The notes: a model not told the origin generated them from the letters alone. Counted from the stretch's first letter, positions 16,395 through 26,009 are shown. The stretch is DNA of 64,000 nucleotides from TA-21 sp036557405 (GCA_036557405.1 DATBHO010000009.1:88326-152325); one strand, 5' to 3'. Numbers and translations are program-made.

Positions 16395-18014
16395 ATGACA
16401 ATTGCTTTAAAGGTGCATCCCTCCTTCTTTAGAGAATTTGCTACAAAGACATGGGTTTCCCCCGCTGACGTCATAAAGGAATTGATTGAAAATGCCTTTG
16501 ACGAAGACGCAACAAAAGTTTTGGTAACCATACTTAATGATTATTCCGTATCGATAGAGGATAATGCAGGGATGGATGAAATTGAGATTCAAAAGTTCTT
16601 GTTACTTGGCTCTCCCCATAAGAAAGTTGATTCTATTTCACCTAAATTAAGAAGGGTTAGGACAGGTAGATATGGTACTGGTAGACTCTCATTTCTTACT
16701 TCATTCGAAAAGATGAAAATTAGAACCCGAAAGGATAACTACCACAAATCATTTTTGATAGATTCAAAATCACTTGATGCACTGTTTACTGGTAAATCTG
16801 ACTTACACGAGACTAGGGAGCCCAGTTTATCCCGAAATGGAACTGAGATAATAGTTAGTGATGCAAAGTCACTTGTAGACGAATTACGTTTAATAAAGGA
16901 AATTAGAAAATTGGCAGTGCTCAGACATCCCCTTTTTGAGGTATATATCAAAAAGTCAACCAATTTTAAAGAATGGAACTATTCTAATGCTGAGATGATA
17001 ATGGTACCTGAGATACAGGGACACAAAATACCATTAAGCCTCGATAACGGTAACATTGTTGGTGAAATTACTGTAGCCCGTAGACCTCTAACTGAAGATG
17101 AGAAGGGTATTGCAGTTATGGTAGGTGGTCATATAGTTATGAGGACTTTATTCGGTTTTGATAACAAGATTCCCAAGGTGACTGGATTTGTAAGATGTGA
17201 TTCATTGACATCTAGGTTTGCTGATAAATCTGCTATAATAGAGGATAAAGAATATGAGCGATTTTCAAGCATTTTAAAAAAATTCATAATTGATACAGTC
17301 ATCCCCAGCCTAAGTCTCTATGAAGATGTCCTAGTCACCCGAGAGGAATCAAAGATTTACAAACAAATTGACAAAGTTCTAGGTCAGGCGGTAATTGAAA
17401 CCCTAGAGCCATATGAAGAGATAGAAGGATACGAAATAGTAGAAACCAAGAAAATAGTTTCAAAACCTAGCAATAAACCATCTTCTCTACCTGCAGAAGA
17501 CAACTTGTTCGATAAATCAATAGAAGACGAATACAAAGACATTACTAGAAATGAATTCAAAAAATCTAGAGATACAGTAAGTGAGGAAGGAGGTAATCAA
17601 CAAACTGTAACAATAGCAGATACGACTTTGCCTAATTATCTATCCAGTGAACATGACGTAGAAAATAGAAATTACGAAAATGTAACAGTAACAACCCAGA
17701 TAAGAAAACCACTCATTAAGAAAACTTTTGCATTAAAAAAAATTGGATACAAGATCATCCCTTACGAAGACGAGACTGATTCTAGATATAGCTTCGTAAG
17801 TGAAAATGTAGTGTTCGTAAACAAAGCAAATCCGACTTATAAGGCTGAGTCATCAAGGGGGGATGAGTTCCTTTTAAGACATATTATGAATATTGTAGCA
17901 CAAGCTGTAGCTGAATCAAGACATCCTGAAGGAAAGGAAGCATTAGAATTGCAAAACAGGTTGGTTTCAGAGGCAATTAGGATTCATGATACATTTTTAT
18001 CTAAAGCAGCTTGA
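16395..18014 (+). CDS. GHKL-type (Hsp90/MutL/MORC-like) ATPase of unknown function
   Basis: The N-terminal 250 residues carry the Bergerat ATP-binding fold: N box KELIENAFDEDATK, G1 box EDNAGMDE (usual DNGxGM), and G2 box RYGTGRLSFLTSFEKM. A transducer-like region (about 200-310) follows, then a long charged low-complexity linker (about 340-450), and a conserved C-terminal segment (about 455-539). It is not topoisomerase VI-B, MutL or HtpG by overall layout. A conflict-system or chromatin-related MORC-like role is possible but unproven. The proteasome beta gene follows 74 nt downstream on the same strand. Confidence 0.75.
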   Translation: MTIALKVHPSFFREFATKTWVSPADVIKELIENAFDEDATKVLVTILNDYSVSIEDNAGMDEIEIQKFLLLGSPHKKVDSISPKLRRVRTGRYGTGRLSFLTSFEKMKIRTRKDNYHKSFLIDSKSLDALFTGKSDLHETREPSLSRNGTEIIVSDAKSLVDELRLIKEIRKLAVLRHPLFEVYIKKSTNFKEWNYSNAEMIMVPEIQGHKIPLSLDNGNIVGEITVARRPLTEDEKGIAVMVGGHIVMRTLFGFDNKIPKVTGFVRCDSLTSRFADKSAIIEDKEYERFSSILKKFIIDTVIPSLSLYEDVLVTREESKIYKQIDKVLGQAVIETLEPYEEIEGYEIVETKKIVSKPSNKPSSLPAEDNLFDKSIEDEYKDITRNEFKKSRDTVSEEGGNQQTVTIADTTLPNYLSSEHDVENRNYENVTVTTQIRKPLIKKTFALKKIGYKIIPYEDETDSRYSFVSENVVFVNKANPTYKAESSRGDEFLLRHIMNIVAQAVAESRHPEGKEALELQNRLVSEAIRIHDTFLSKAA

Positions 18015-18088
18015 TTGATTGCAAGATGAGTAGTTAAATAAAGCGACGAAACGACTAAATCTAACTACATTCACTACTAACCAATCAT

Positions 18089-18685
18089 ATGGCCTTTCAA
18101 TTTATGCCTGGTGCTACCGCTATAGGGTTAACTTATCAAGATGGTATTATTCTTGCAGCTGAGAAGCGTATTTCATATGGAAACTTTGTAGTAAATAAAA
18201 ATACTAAGAAAATATTTCCAATAACAGATCAAGTTGCTAGTGCTTGTGCAGGAATGGTTGCTGATATGCAAGTTTTGACAAGACAGGTAGGAGCACTTGC
18301 AAAAATAAGAAAATTAGAAACAAGGAGAGAGATGGCGACCAATTCCGTTGCCAAATTAATGTCGGTGATTATGTTTGAAAGAAGGTTTTTCCCTTTACTG
18401 ACGCAGGTAATTGTTGGTGGAGTACATACTATGCCCGAAATTTACACTCTGGATCCGTTAGGCTCACTTCTCCCTGACAATTATGCAGCAGTAGGTACCG
18501 GTGCGGAATTAGCGTTAGGATTAATTGATTCTGAGTATAAGAAAAATATGACAGAAGATGCATCAAAGAAGCTTGCCATTAGAGCAATTAAATCTTCAAT
18601 ACAACGAGACTCAGCAAGTGGTGATGGAATTGATATACTTGCTATAACAACTAATGGAGTTGAAGAAGAATCCATTGGCCTCTAA
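18089..18685 (+). CDS. psmB: Proteasome beta subunit, apparently non-catalytic
   Basis: The NTN-hydrolase fold of a 20S beta subunit is clear: ILAAEKRISYGNFVVNKNTKKIF near the start and RDSASGDGIDILAIT at the end. Active beta subunits are processed at Gly-Thr so that Thr1 is the nucleophile (G-TTTVG). Here the matching sequence is G-ATAIG, so position 1 is Ala. Glu17, Lys33 and the Ser of RDSASG remain. The propeptide would be only eight residues. It probably acts as a structural partner of a second, catalytic beta subunit encoded elsewhere, as in some crenarchaea. Confidence 0.92.
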   Translation: MAFQFMPGATAIGLTYQDGIILAAEKRISYGNFVVNKNTKKIFPITDQVASACAGMVADMQVLTRQVGALAKIRKLETRREMATNSVAKLMSVIMFERRFFPLLTQVIVGGVHTMPEIYTLDPLGSLLPDNYAAVGTGAELALGLIDSEYKKNMTEDASKKLAIRAIKSSIQRDSASGDGIDILAITTNGVEEESIGL

Positions 18686-18735
18686 CTTTGAATATTATTT
18701 TTTAAGTTACCATTCCTTTTTATTGATCAAAATCG

Positions 18736-19218
18736 TCAGATCCTAATAGTTTTTTTCATTTCCCAGTATGTATCTCCTACGTGATGCATATTATTCAAAA
18801 CCACTCCATTCTTCATTTCTCTTGCATTCACATCATCTATTCGCGACAGGCATACGGCAAGTTCTTTATTGTGGATTTGATCTTTTACTAAGACTATTTC
18901 AGATTCCTTGAATGTGCCAAATTCAGTGATGCCAGGTCTCATTATGTTGGCACCATTGCATACAAATTTGACTGCGTTCATATCGACCTGTACTGATGCA
19001 AAACGATTCAATAAATCATGTTGGGCAAGGTGTGGAATGATGAGATCAGGTGCCAACTGTATCGCTATTAGGCTGTTAGCCACGAGAAGCCGTTTATTCC
19101 CATCTATGACGTAGGCTTGCATATTCTTAATAGAACCAATAGAGTTTGTTGGCCAATTTTTAATAATATGGTTTGTGATGTCATGTATTTCTCTCTTTGA
19201 TAAAGAATGCACCTTCAA
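18736..19218 (-). CDS. PUA-domain protein
   Basis: The second half is a PUA RNA-binding domain: NRFASVQVDMNAVKFVCNGANIMRPGI followed by GTFKESEIVLVKDQ and ...ARIDDVNA-type strands ending in GDTYWEMKK. An N-terminal domain of about 75 residues (KREIHDITNHIIKNWP) resembles the pre-PUA part of MCT-1/Tma20-like and archaeal stand-alone PUA proteins. It likely binds rRNA or tRNA. It sits convergent to the proteasome gene and 100 nt downstream of nadM on the same strand. Confidence 0.85.
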   Translation of the reverse strand: MKVHSLSKREIHDITNHIIKNWPTNSIGSIKNMQAYVIDGNKRLLVANSLIAIQLAPDLIIPHLAQHDLLNRFASVQVDMNAVKFVCNGANIMRPGITEFGTFKESEIVLVKDQIHNKELAVCLSRIDDVNAREMKNGVVLNNMHHVGDTYWEMKKTIRI

Positions 19219-19319
19219 TTATTTTGTTCTCGTTTTTGAGTTATATATCAATATCCATTACCATTCTTTTTCCTAAATTTGATTTTAACCAATTAAAAAA
19301 GCTATTAAACGCTCAGGAG

Positions 19320-19853
19320 CTAGATTCCGTGTTTATGTGTGATATTCGATATTTTTTTCATACGTTCTATTCCATTAATTCTTTCTATAATGTTTAGCGC
19401 TTGTTCGGGAACAAGATGGTCCCACTTAATATTTTTCACCATTCGCCTTCTAATTTCTGTTCCTGAAAGATCGTTTCGATTTAGAAGTTTTGGTTCTAAG
19501 ACAGGAATGTTTCTTTGAATGAAAAGGTAACCTGTAAATGCATTATTTGTAAGTACTGCATCATATTGTGGTACCAGTGTATCAACACTATGAGTCCATG
19601 TTGAATGGACATTTGTATCAGGAATTGGAATTATCAAGGTTTTCTTGCAATCTATTTTTGGATCAGCATTTAGCGAATCTTTTATCATAGATAATCTTTC
19701 TCCAGCTGTAAATGGATTCTCAGGCTCATAACTTGCCTGAGAACTACCAATAACGATTATCAGCTCATCAAATTTTGAGAAGCCAAATTTAATTGCTGCA
19801 ATATGCCCCAAGTGGAATGGTTGAAACCTACCTATGAACAATCCCCTTGACAA
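19320..19853 (-). CDS. nadM: Nicotinamide-nucleotide adenylyltransferase
   Basis: NadM joins NMN and ATP to form NAD+. The nucleotidyltransferase start GLFIGRFQPFHLGH holds the HxGH motif, and the C-terminal LSGTEIRRRMV is the family ISSTxIR-type motif. The length (177 aa) fits the archaeal family. The start is a TTG at 19853 (MSRGLF), the only start keeping the motif at the right distance. It is divergent from sufC. Confidence 0.95.
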   Translation of the reverse strand: MSRGLFIGRFQPFHLGHIAAIKFGFSKFDELIIVIGSSQASYEPENPFTAGERLSMIKDSLNADPKIDCKKTLIIPIPDTNVHSTWTHSVDTLVPQYDAVLTNNAFTGYLFIQRNIPVLEPKLLNRNDLSGTEIRRRMVKNIKWDHLVPEQALNIIERINGIERMKKISNITHKHGI

Positions 19854-19905
19854 ATTACTATAAAATATAAGATGAATAATTTAAATTTTGAAGAAAGTAT
19901 CTCAA

Positions 19906-19915
19906 TATTTATATT
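19906..19915 (+). promoter_or_regulatory. TATA box for sufC
   Basis: TATTTATATT is centred 27 nt before the GTG at 19938. It lies inside the longer open frame that begins at 19872, which argues that the true start is the GTG. Confidence 0.6.
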
Positions 19916-19937
19916 ATGTTTGGAAAACATAGGATTT

Positions 19938-20726
19938 GTGGTTTTTTTAGAGATACATAATCTGTCTGCCAACATTAATGGTAAGGAAATACTTAATGAT
20001 CTTTGCTTTGAAATAGACAGAGGCCAAGTTCATGCTATCATGGGTCCAAATGGCTCCGGTAAAAGCACTCTAGCAAATGTAATAATGGGTCATCCAAAGT
20101 ATTCTGTTACGTCTGGAAGTATTGTTGTCGACGGAGAAAACATACTAGAATTAACTACCGAAGAAAGGGCTAAAAGGGGCCTATTCTTAGGATTTCAATA
20201 TCCCACAGAAATTCCAGGAGTGGGCTATAGCCATTTTTTGAGGAATGCATATAATATACTCAATAAAAGTTTGAGCGGTAAACAGGAGAACAGAGAGGTA
20301 TTTTTAACTGTGAAGGAATTTCACGAGTACCTAAAAAAGAATCTAGATAACGTGGGTCTTCAAACAACTTTTTTAAGCAGATATTTGAATGAAGGCTTCT
20401 CTGGAGGAGAGAAAAAAAGATCTGAAGTAATGCAGATGCTTGTACTAAAACCACTAATTGCTATTCTTGATGAACCGGATTCTGGATTGGATATTGATGC
20501 GATACAAGCAGTAGCAGAAGCCATAAACATACTAATATCAAGCGGCGCAGGAGTATTGATTATAACGCACTATGCAAGAATTCTAAGGTATTTATCAAAA
20601 CTTGATAAGGTACACGTGATGGCAAAGGGGCGGATCATAAAATCTGGAGGAAAGGAGCTATCCGAAGAATTGGAAGTTAAAGGATATGGATGGATAGGTT
20701 TGACTGACGATACTGACAGCAAGTAA
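19938..20726 (+). CDS. sufC: Fe-S cluster assembly ATPase SufC
   Basis: SufC powers the SufBCD scaffold. Walker A is GPNGSGKST, the signature FSGGEKKRSEVMQML, and Walker B with D-loop ILDEPDSGLDIDA, the wording specific to SufC. I choose the GTG at 19938 (MVFLEIHNLSA, 262 aa) because it matches the family start and has a TATA box at -27. The frame continues up to 19872 but the extra 22 residues look non-coding. sufB and sufD are not nearby, unlike the usual cluster. Confidence 0.93.
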   Translation: MVFLEIHNLSANINGKEILNDLCFEIDRGQVHAIMGPNGSGKSTLANVIMGHPKYSVTSGSIVVDGENILELTTEERAKRGLFLGFQYPTEIPGVGYSHFLRNAYNILNKSLSGKQENREVFLTVKEFHEYLKKNLDNVGLQTTFLSRYLNEGFSGGEKKRSEVMQMLVLKPLIAILDEPDSGLDIDAIQAVAEAINILISSGAGVLIITHYARILRYLSKLDKVHVMAKGRIIKSGGKELSEELEVKGYGWIGLTDDTDSK

Positions 20727-20747
20727 CATTCAAAATTATAGACTCGG

Positions 20748-21962
20748 TCAAGTTGTTGTTTGAGATTTAATTTTCATTACGTAAGGTCTTGATAATATCG
20801 GCGCCATGATTGTTGTAATCCAGCCAATTGTTACTGTTATAGAGAATATAGTAATATCAATAACACCGGATGAAAGCCCTATAGCTGCTATGACTAGTTC
20901 AACCATTCCTCTTCCGTTCATGATAAAAGCGATGGCTAAGCTTTCGTCCTTTGAGAACTTAATTAACCTCGAACCAATATAACCTCCACCTACTTTGGTG
21001 ACAACGGCCACAATTCCAAGAATTATGAATAACGGAATATTATGGACGATGGAATCCATATTGATATTGATTCCTATTACGGCAAAAAATATAGGCGCAA
21101 AAAATCCGAATGTTATTGCAGATATTATTCCGTAAACTCTCTCAAAATTTTCCTTCCTTATTATTTCTTTGTATACTATAAGTCCTGAAAAAAAGGTACC
21201 TATTATAAAATGCAAGCCAATTACTACCTGGGCGATAACGGATACCAAGATGGTAGAAATTAATAATATTCCAAAGGCTGCTTCTTTCGTTTGTAGTTTT
21301 TCAAAAAAGTAAGCACCCCGCCGTTGAAACCAAAACTTTGCTTTTCTAAATAATATATCCACAAGAAATATTCCACCGATAAATAGCGAAACCTTAATTA
21401 TAGTATTTATCGTCTGCTCCATTATATTCACAGGTACACCACTGGTTTCGTTTAGGGATAACACAATTGATAATAGCACAAGGGAAAAAATATCGTTGAT
21501 TACAGCAGCAGTAATTATAGTATTGCCTAATCTTGTTTCCAATAGCCCGAATTGCATCAGAACAATAGTGGTAACTGGGACAGCTGTTATTGATAATAAC
21601 AATCCAACGAACATAGATTGGAGTAAACCAAGGTTAAAGAGGAACGCTACTCCGAAGCCACATACGTAAGGAATTGAAAATGCTATGGCAGACAAAATTC
21701 CTGCGCGGAGTCCGGCTTTTCTTATTTCTCTAGGATCCATCTGCAATCCTGCTAATAGCATGAGAAAGAAAACAGCCAAGTCTGAGATTACATTCAGACT
21801 CGCACTAGGAGTTACTAATTTTAAAACATAAGGCCCAATTATTATTCCTGCGGCCAGTTCCCCAACTAGCGGAGGCATACGAAATCTTTGGGAAAACTCA
21901 CCAAGTATTCGTGTAGCTACCAAAATGATAACTACACTGATGAATAGCTCTTCCGTGGCCAT
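20748..21962 (-). CDS. Cation/proton antiporter (CPA2, KefB/NapA-like)
   Basis: A polytopic protein with about 11-12 membrane helices across 404 residues and no soluble TrkA-N domain. Family landmarks are PPLVGELAAGIIIGPYVL near the start, the unwound-helix region with DLAVFFLMLLAGLQMD, VINDIFSLVLLS, and NGRGMVELVIAAIG near the end. It probably exchanges Na+ or K+ for H+ in the cytoplasmic membrane. The gene converges on sufC, with stops about 20 nt apart. Confidence 0.88.
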   Translation of the reverse strand: MATEELFISVVIILVATRILGEFSQRFRMPPLVGELAAGIIIGPYVLKLVTPSASLNVISDLAVFFLMLLAGLQMDPREIRKAGLRAGILSAIAFSIPYVCGFGVAFLFNLGLLQSMFVGLLLSITAVPVTTIVLMQFGLLETRLGNTIITAAVINDIFSLVLLSIVLSLNETSGVPVNIMEQTINTIIKVSLFIGGIFLVDILFRKAKFWFQRRGAYFFEKLQTKEAAFGILLISTILVSVIAQVVIGLHFIIGTFFSGLIVYKEIIRKENFERVYGIISAITFGFFAPIFFAVIGININMDSIVHNIPLFIILGIVAVVTKVGGGYIGSRLIKFSKDESLAIAFIMNGRGMVELVIAAIGLSSGVIDITIFSITVTIGWITTIMAPILSRPYVMKIKSQTTT

Positions 21963-22374
21963 AATTTATCAAACTTACTCTAACTAGATTTATCCTTTTG
22001 GAAAATTACAGCTATATTCATATTAAATAACGTTTCTCGATACTTCTTAAGTATTTTTGTTATTTTCGACTATTTGTCTTTCCGATTTACACGTCATCAT
22101 TAATTTTCATGGACCTAATAAATCAAAGTGCTGTATGGATTCACTGTATCATAATATTTCATTCCAGATGGTACAAAATAAAGAGACACAATATTTCAGA
22201 TAGACATCATCCATAGTATACACATGAATTATAACTTCCCGCATTTATTCCTAAATTAATTGGTGTTTACTAACAATATCCGCATGAATTAACTTGGTAA
22301 CAATATTGTGGCATCATCATGATATTCAACATTGGAAATACCCCAAATACGAGAAATTAATATTATTAGGAATA
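21963..22374. other. 412-nt intergenic region, nothing firm
   Basis: This lies between the start of the antiporter gene and the end of the ABC-2 permease gene (both reverse strand). It is AT-rich. The longest forward frame starting at ATG is about 35 codons and not convincing. No tRNA or repeat array is seen; the right end should hold the permease terminator and the left end the antiporter promoter. Confidence 0.5.
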
Positions 22375-23136
22375 TCAACCTTCACGCCACAAAGCCTTTA
22401 TTTTAGCTAAGAACACAAAAGCTACCATATATATTCCCAGCACCAAGAATCCGAATTCAATAGACCACTCTTTTGGCGTCGCTAGACCCATTGTACTCTG
22501 TATTATTAGAGATGCATGCGTAGTCGGGACCAAGTATGAAACATATTGAAACAAGATAGGCAATCTCTCAATACTGTAAAAAACTGGCGGTAGGATTGAG
22601 AGAATTACGTTAACAAATGATATTATCTGCGAAACGTTCCTCATGTGTAGCATATGAGATGAAAGAAAAAATCCCATAGATGACATTGAAGCCCACAAAA
22701 GGAAAGTCGTGGCAAGTAATAATGGTATGTAAATTGAAGATGAGAGAAACAAAGCAGCTAATGAGATCAATACCAATAATGCCGGTAATCCGAATAGTAT
22801 CTGAGAAAGTGCCAATCCGACCATGTAAGTAATTGGAGAAACTGGTGAAGCAACGAAGATGTCCTGAATTTTGTATTCATTTTTGTAAAAGGAGATATCT
22901 TGACCCAACGATAATCCATATCCAACTATTGCCATAACCAAACTTCCCGTGATAGAGAATGGCAAATATTTACCATCACTGACGATAAACAAAATAAATA
23001 ACAGGGAAAATGGACTTATCGCTGAAAAAATTAAGGATAATGGATTTCTTCTCAACCAGAGTATGCCCGTCAAGTAAGCAATGAGAAAAGTTTGCGTTAA
23101 TGCAGTCTTAGTTTTCGCGATAAACATGCCAAGCAA
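22375..23136 (-). CDS. ABC-2 type transporter permease
   Basis: Six membrane helices and the ABC-2 layout. The cytoplasmic start MFIAKTKTALTQTFLIAYL is followed by IQDIFVASPVSPITYMVGLALSQILFG, the typical segment after helix 2. Near the C-terminus, LPPVFYSIERLPILFQYVSYLVPTTHA is the family signature. Start is a TTG at 23136 or, more likely, the ATG at 23127. No ATPase gene is adjacent; the unpaired ABC ATPase at 6860-7786 is a candidate partner. Substrate unknown. Confidence 0.88.
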   Translation of the reverse strand: MLGMFIAKTKTALTQTFLIAYLTGILWLRRNPLSLIFSAISPFSLLFILFIVSDGKYLPFSITGSLVMAIVGYGLSLGQDISFYKNEYKIQDIFVASPVSPITYMVGLALSQILFGLPALLVLISLAALFLSSSIYIPLLLATTFLLWASMSSMGFFLSSHMLHMRNVSQIISFVNVILSILPPVFYSIERLPILFQYVSYLVPTTHASLIIQSTMGLATPKEWSIEFGFLVLGIYMVAFVFLAKIKALWREG

Positions 23137-23362
23137 AACATGACTTCCAGATATAAAGGAGTTTGTGTATGTGCCAGATAGGTGCTCAAAATAGAAATAT
23201 CTAGTGAGATATGATGTCTATACCAATCTCTACACGAACAAAAAGCAACTGATTCTATGCCAGAAGATGTTCCACATATTTTCATTAAAGGAGGTAATTA
23301 GTATCGAAAATTGATTCCGATGTATGATGAATTTTTATTCCAAATTGAGATTAAGCACATTT

Positions 23363-23689
23363 TTAAACCTCGTCATATCGAATTACAAAATCTCCATATT
23401 TTCCCGTATATTGTCTATGGTCCACTTTCACATCGTCGACCTTTGCATTCTCAGGACCAATCTTACTCCACTGCACAACATGGTTAACATTTTCAATATA
23501 TCCTTCAAGCAGAGCTTCAACGTTTCCATCTGGCAAATTTCTTACCCATCCAACAACAGAATTTTTCTTTGCAACTTGTTGCATATTAGCTCTAAAATAT
23601 ACTCCTTGAACCTTCCCTATAACTAACAGTCTAACTGATATTGACTCTTTATTACCTTGTGTTGAATTTTTAGAGCGACTGAAAATCAC
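23363..23689 (-). CDS. acyP: Acylphosphatase
   Basis: The catalytic loop GKVQGVYFRANMQQVA contains the substrate-binding Arg, and the catalytic Asn is in GWVRNLPDGNVEALLEG. The enzyme hydrolyses acyl phosphates such as carbamoyl phosphate and 1,3-bisphosphoglycerate. The core is about 90 residues; the first 18 residues (MIFSRSKNSTQGNKESIS) are a polar extension and the start may be slightly later. A single-gene unit between the permease and the divergent F420-type oxidoreductase. Confidence 0.93.
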   Translation of the reverse strand: MIFSRSKNSTQGNKESISVRLLVIGKVQGVYFRANMQQVAKKNSVVGWVRNLPDGNVEALLEGYIENVNHVVQWSKIGPENAKVDDVKVDHRQYTGKYGDFVIRYDEV

Positions 23690-23839
23690 ATTGTTTTACT
23701 ATATAGCGCCATTTTATATACATTCTACTTATAGTTGTGTCAAAAGGTCGCGAAAATTCTGTTAGATCGGTGAATAAGTAAGTACTTGGGATGATCCAAA
23801 CCTTATATATCTATATGATATGCATAATTTCATTACAAA

Positions 23840-24919
23840 ATGAGGACTAAATTTGGCTTTACCCAAGGATTAAATATCGCTAGACTTGGTCTGGATGAAA
23901 TTCAAATAATGACAGCTTGTCAAATTGCGGATAGGCTTGATTTTGATTCAATATGGTCAATGGATCATTCTAACGTACCACAATGGAAAAATGCAGTTGT
24001 AAATGATGCTTGGTTATTACTTGCAGCGATCGGTGCAGTCACCAAGAATGTTGAATTGGGCACGTGTGTGACTGACGCAATTAGAAGACATCCTTCAACT
24101 ATTGCGCTTTCATCAATTACATTGGATAGGCTAACTAACGGTAGAGCAATTTTAGGTATCGGTGCAGGAGAAGCCCAAAATGTTGTGGATTTTGGAATAG
24201 AATTCAAAAAGCCTGTAACTAAATTTAGGGAGCAATTGGAAGTTATAGAAGCTCTATTTGATTCAGATCCCGATAATCGGGTAAATTATGATGGAGAATA
24301 CTACAAACTCATTAATGCATGCTTACAGGCTAGAAGTATTAGAAAACCAAGACCCCCAGTGTATATCGCGGCAGGAGCGCCAAAAACTTTAGAGTTATGC
24401 GCTATCTATGGAGACGGTTGGATACCAATAGGATATACTCCTGATTTGTTTAAACACCATTCAGACATTATTAAAGATCATGCAAAAAGAATCGGCAGAG
24501 AAATAAGCAATTATCAATTTGCAAATGATGTCGACGTATATTTTACTGATGATGGTGAAGAAGCATGGAACAAGATGAAAAACGCAGTCAAGGTCAGTTT
24601 ATACAAGCCAGAATTGTTAAAGGTACATAATATCCAACAAGATTCAGAATTTGATTTCCGAAGATACTTTACGGAATACGCGATGAATAAACCAGAATTA
24701 ATGGAGCAAATGAAAAGGGCTGCCATGCAAATCCCGGATGATGTGGCAAGAAGCGCAATAGGCGTTGGTAGGCCTGATGATGTGATAGAAATGTTAGAAC
24801 GATTCATTGAAGCAGGAACAAACCATTTTATAATTAGATTCTGGGGGGACGGATATTTCAAAAACATAGAATTGTTTGGTAAAAAAGTGATTCCTTACTT
24901 TAGAGAACAGGAAAAATAA
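23840..24919 (+). CDS. F420-dependent LLM-class oxidoreductase (Mer-like)
   Basis: A TIM-barrel luciferase-like protein. Landmarks are DRLDFDSIWSMDHSNVPQW near the start, LGTCVTDAIRRHPSTIALSS, and RAILGIGAGEAQNV, the cis-peptide/F420-binding area of Mer and F420-dependent dehydrogenases. Relatives reduce methylene-tetrahydromethanopterin or act on other substrates with F420. The F420 synthesis genes cofG and cofH are 9 kb away. A substrate cannot be assigned. Confidence 0.85.
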   Translation: MRTKFGFTQGLNIARLGLDEIQIMTACQIADRLDFDSIWSMDHSNVPQWKNAVVNDAWLLLAAIGAVTKNVELGTCVTDAIRRHPSTIALSSITLDRLTNGRAILGIGAGEAQNVVDFGIEFKKPVTKFREQLEVIEALFDSDPDNRVNYDGEYYKLINACLQARSIRKPRPPVYIAAGAPKTLELCAIYGDGWIPIGYTPDLFKHHSDIIKDHAKRIGREISNYQFANDVDVYFTDDGEEAWNKMKNAVKVSLYKPELLKVHNIQQDSEFDFRRYFTEYAMNKPELMEQMKRAAMQIPDDVARSAIGVGRPDDVIEMLERFIEAGTNHFIIRFWGDGYFKNIELFGKKVIPYFREQEK

Positions 24920-24989
24920 TCTGTGCCTGTTGATAGTAAGGATCAATTAGAGATTTGCATCATGATTTAAGTACATTCAAGAAATCGAT

Positions 24990-26009
24990 TTAATGAAAGA
25001 AGTTGTCAAGTTTACTACAAGTTTTATTTCTTTTTCCCATACTATGAACAAGTGAAGTTGCATCATAACCCAATAGCCGTAGGTTTTCTGCAAGACGTTC
25101 AGCAAAACCGTGAAAGGTATAGATTTTCTCAGGATTGCATTTCCTAACTACTGTAATTAAATCGTCGTAATCACAATGGTCGCTTAGGGCAAAGCAATAA
25201 TCTAGTCCCAATGCGTACTTGTAATATGGCTTCACAGCCCATCCACTGAATCCGATAGATAGTGCTCCGTATTTTTTCTTCATATGTTTTAGAAATCCAT
25301 TTTTGGATGAGGTCAGAGGTGCTATGAGTAACCACGGCCGGTGAGATGACAACATGTTGGTTTTTTCTGCATCCGAGTAAGTAACATAATCGTCCATACC
25401 GATCCCAAATTCTGAATAAAGTTTGTTCATCTCATGAATTGAATCGTGTATTATTAATGGTTTCCAATGTCTAAAAACATTTGTTAGAATTTGCGCCTTG
25501 CCTAGAGTGTATCCTAGCAAAATAACTGGTATACCTTGATGATACATTTCTGAAATTATTAAATTTGTTTTGTGTATGGTGGTTTCAAATTTTGGAAAAA
25601 TGTAGTCGGGATGACCAAAAGTAGATTCCATTATGAGAATTCTTGCCTTAGGTATGACCGCCGGATTCATAAACGCTCTTTTTCTTATTGAAATATCACC
25701 TGTGTAATACAATTCATCGTCTACTAAGAGTCCATTCGAACCAAGAATATGTCCTGAATCCAGTAATCTGAAATCATGTTCCTCATAAAGATCGCCATAT
25801 CTGTATCCGCGATGCATCGCAATTTTATGAGTTATTTTTGAAGTGATAATCTTATTACCATTAGGTTTAGCATGTCGGTATAAATGATCGGTGTGAGCAT
25901 GTGAAATAAATATAAAATTAGAATCAGGTTGTTTATTTGGATCAAGGGCTATCTTTTTATTTCTGTTATCTACTGTTATGCCAGAATCGTCCACGGAAAC
26001 ATGAAACAT
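24990..26009 (-). CDS. MBL-fold/beta-CASP-like nuclease
   Basis: Metallo-beta-lactamase metal motifs are present: HAHTDHL (HxHxDH), LLDSGHILGSNGL, YTGDIS, and late LSDHCDYDDL and YTFHG. This order matches the COG1236-type RNA-processing exonucleases and bacterial ligase-associated exonucleases. The middle part (about 140-240) would be the beta-CASP-like cap. No ligase gene is adjacent, so an RNA- or DNA-processing role is inferred only from family. The start MFHVSVDDSG is an ATG at 26009. Confidence 0.82.
   Translation of the reverse strand: MFHVSVDDSGITVDNRNKKIALDPNKQPDSNFIFISHAHTDHLYRHAKPNGNKIITSKITHKIAMHRGYRYGDLYEEHDFRLLDSGHILGSNGLLVDDELYYTGDISIRKRAFMNPAVIPKARILIMESTFGHPDYIFPKFETTIHKTNLIISEMYHQGIPVILLGYTLGKAQILTNVFRHWKPLIIHDSIHEMNKLYSEFGIGMDDYVTYSDAEKTNMLSSHRPWLLIAPLTSSKNGFLKHMKKKYGALSIGFSGWAVKPYYKYALGLDYCFALSDHCDYDDLITVVRKCNPEKIYTFHGFAERLAENLRLLGYDATSLVHSMGKRNKTCSKLDNFFH

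Noticed and set aside
16319..16432. 37-codon frame overlapping the start of the GHKL ATPase gene
   Set aside because: It overlaps the conserved start of the ATPase in another frame and has no recognisable features; a leader peptide cannot be excluded but is unsupported.
19872..19937. N-terminal extension of SufC
   Set aside because: The extra codons are AT-rich, contain the TATA box used for the GTG start, and do not fit the family N-terminus.
23324..23626. 100-codon forward frame
   Set aside because: It lies opposite the acylphosphatase gene, whose motifs are clear.
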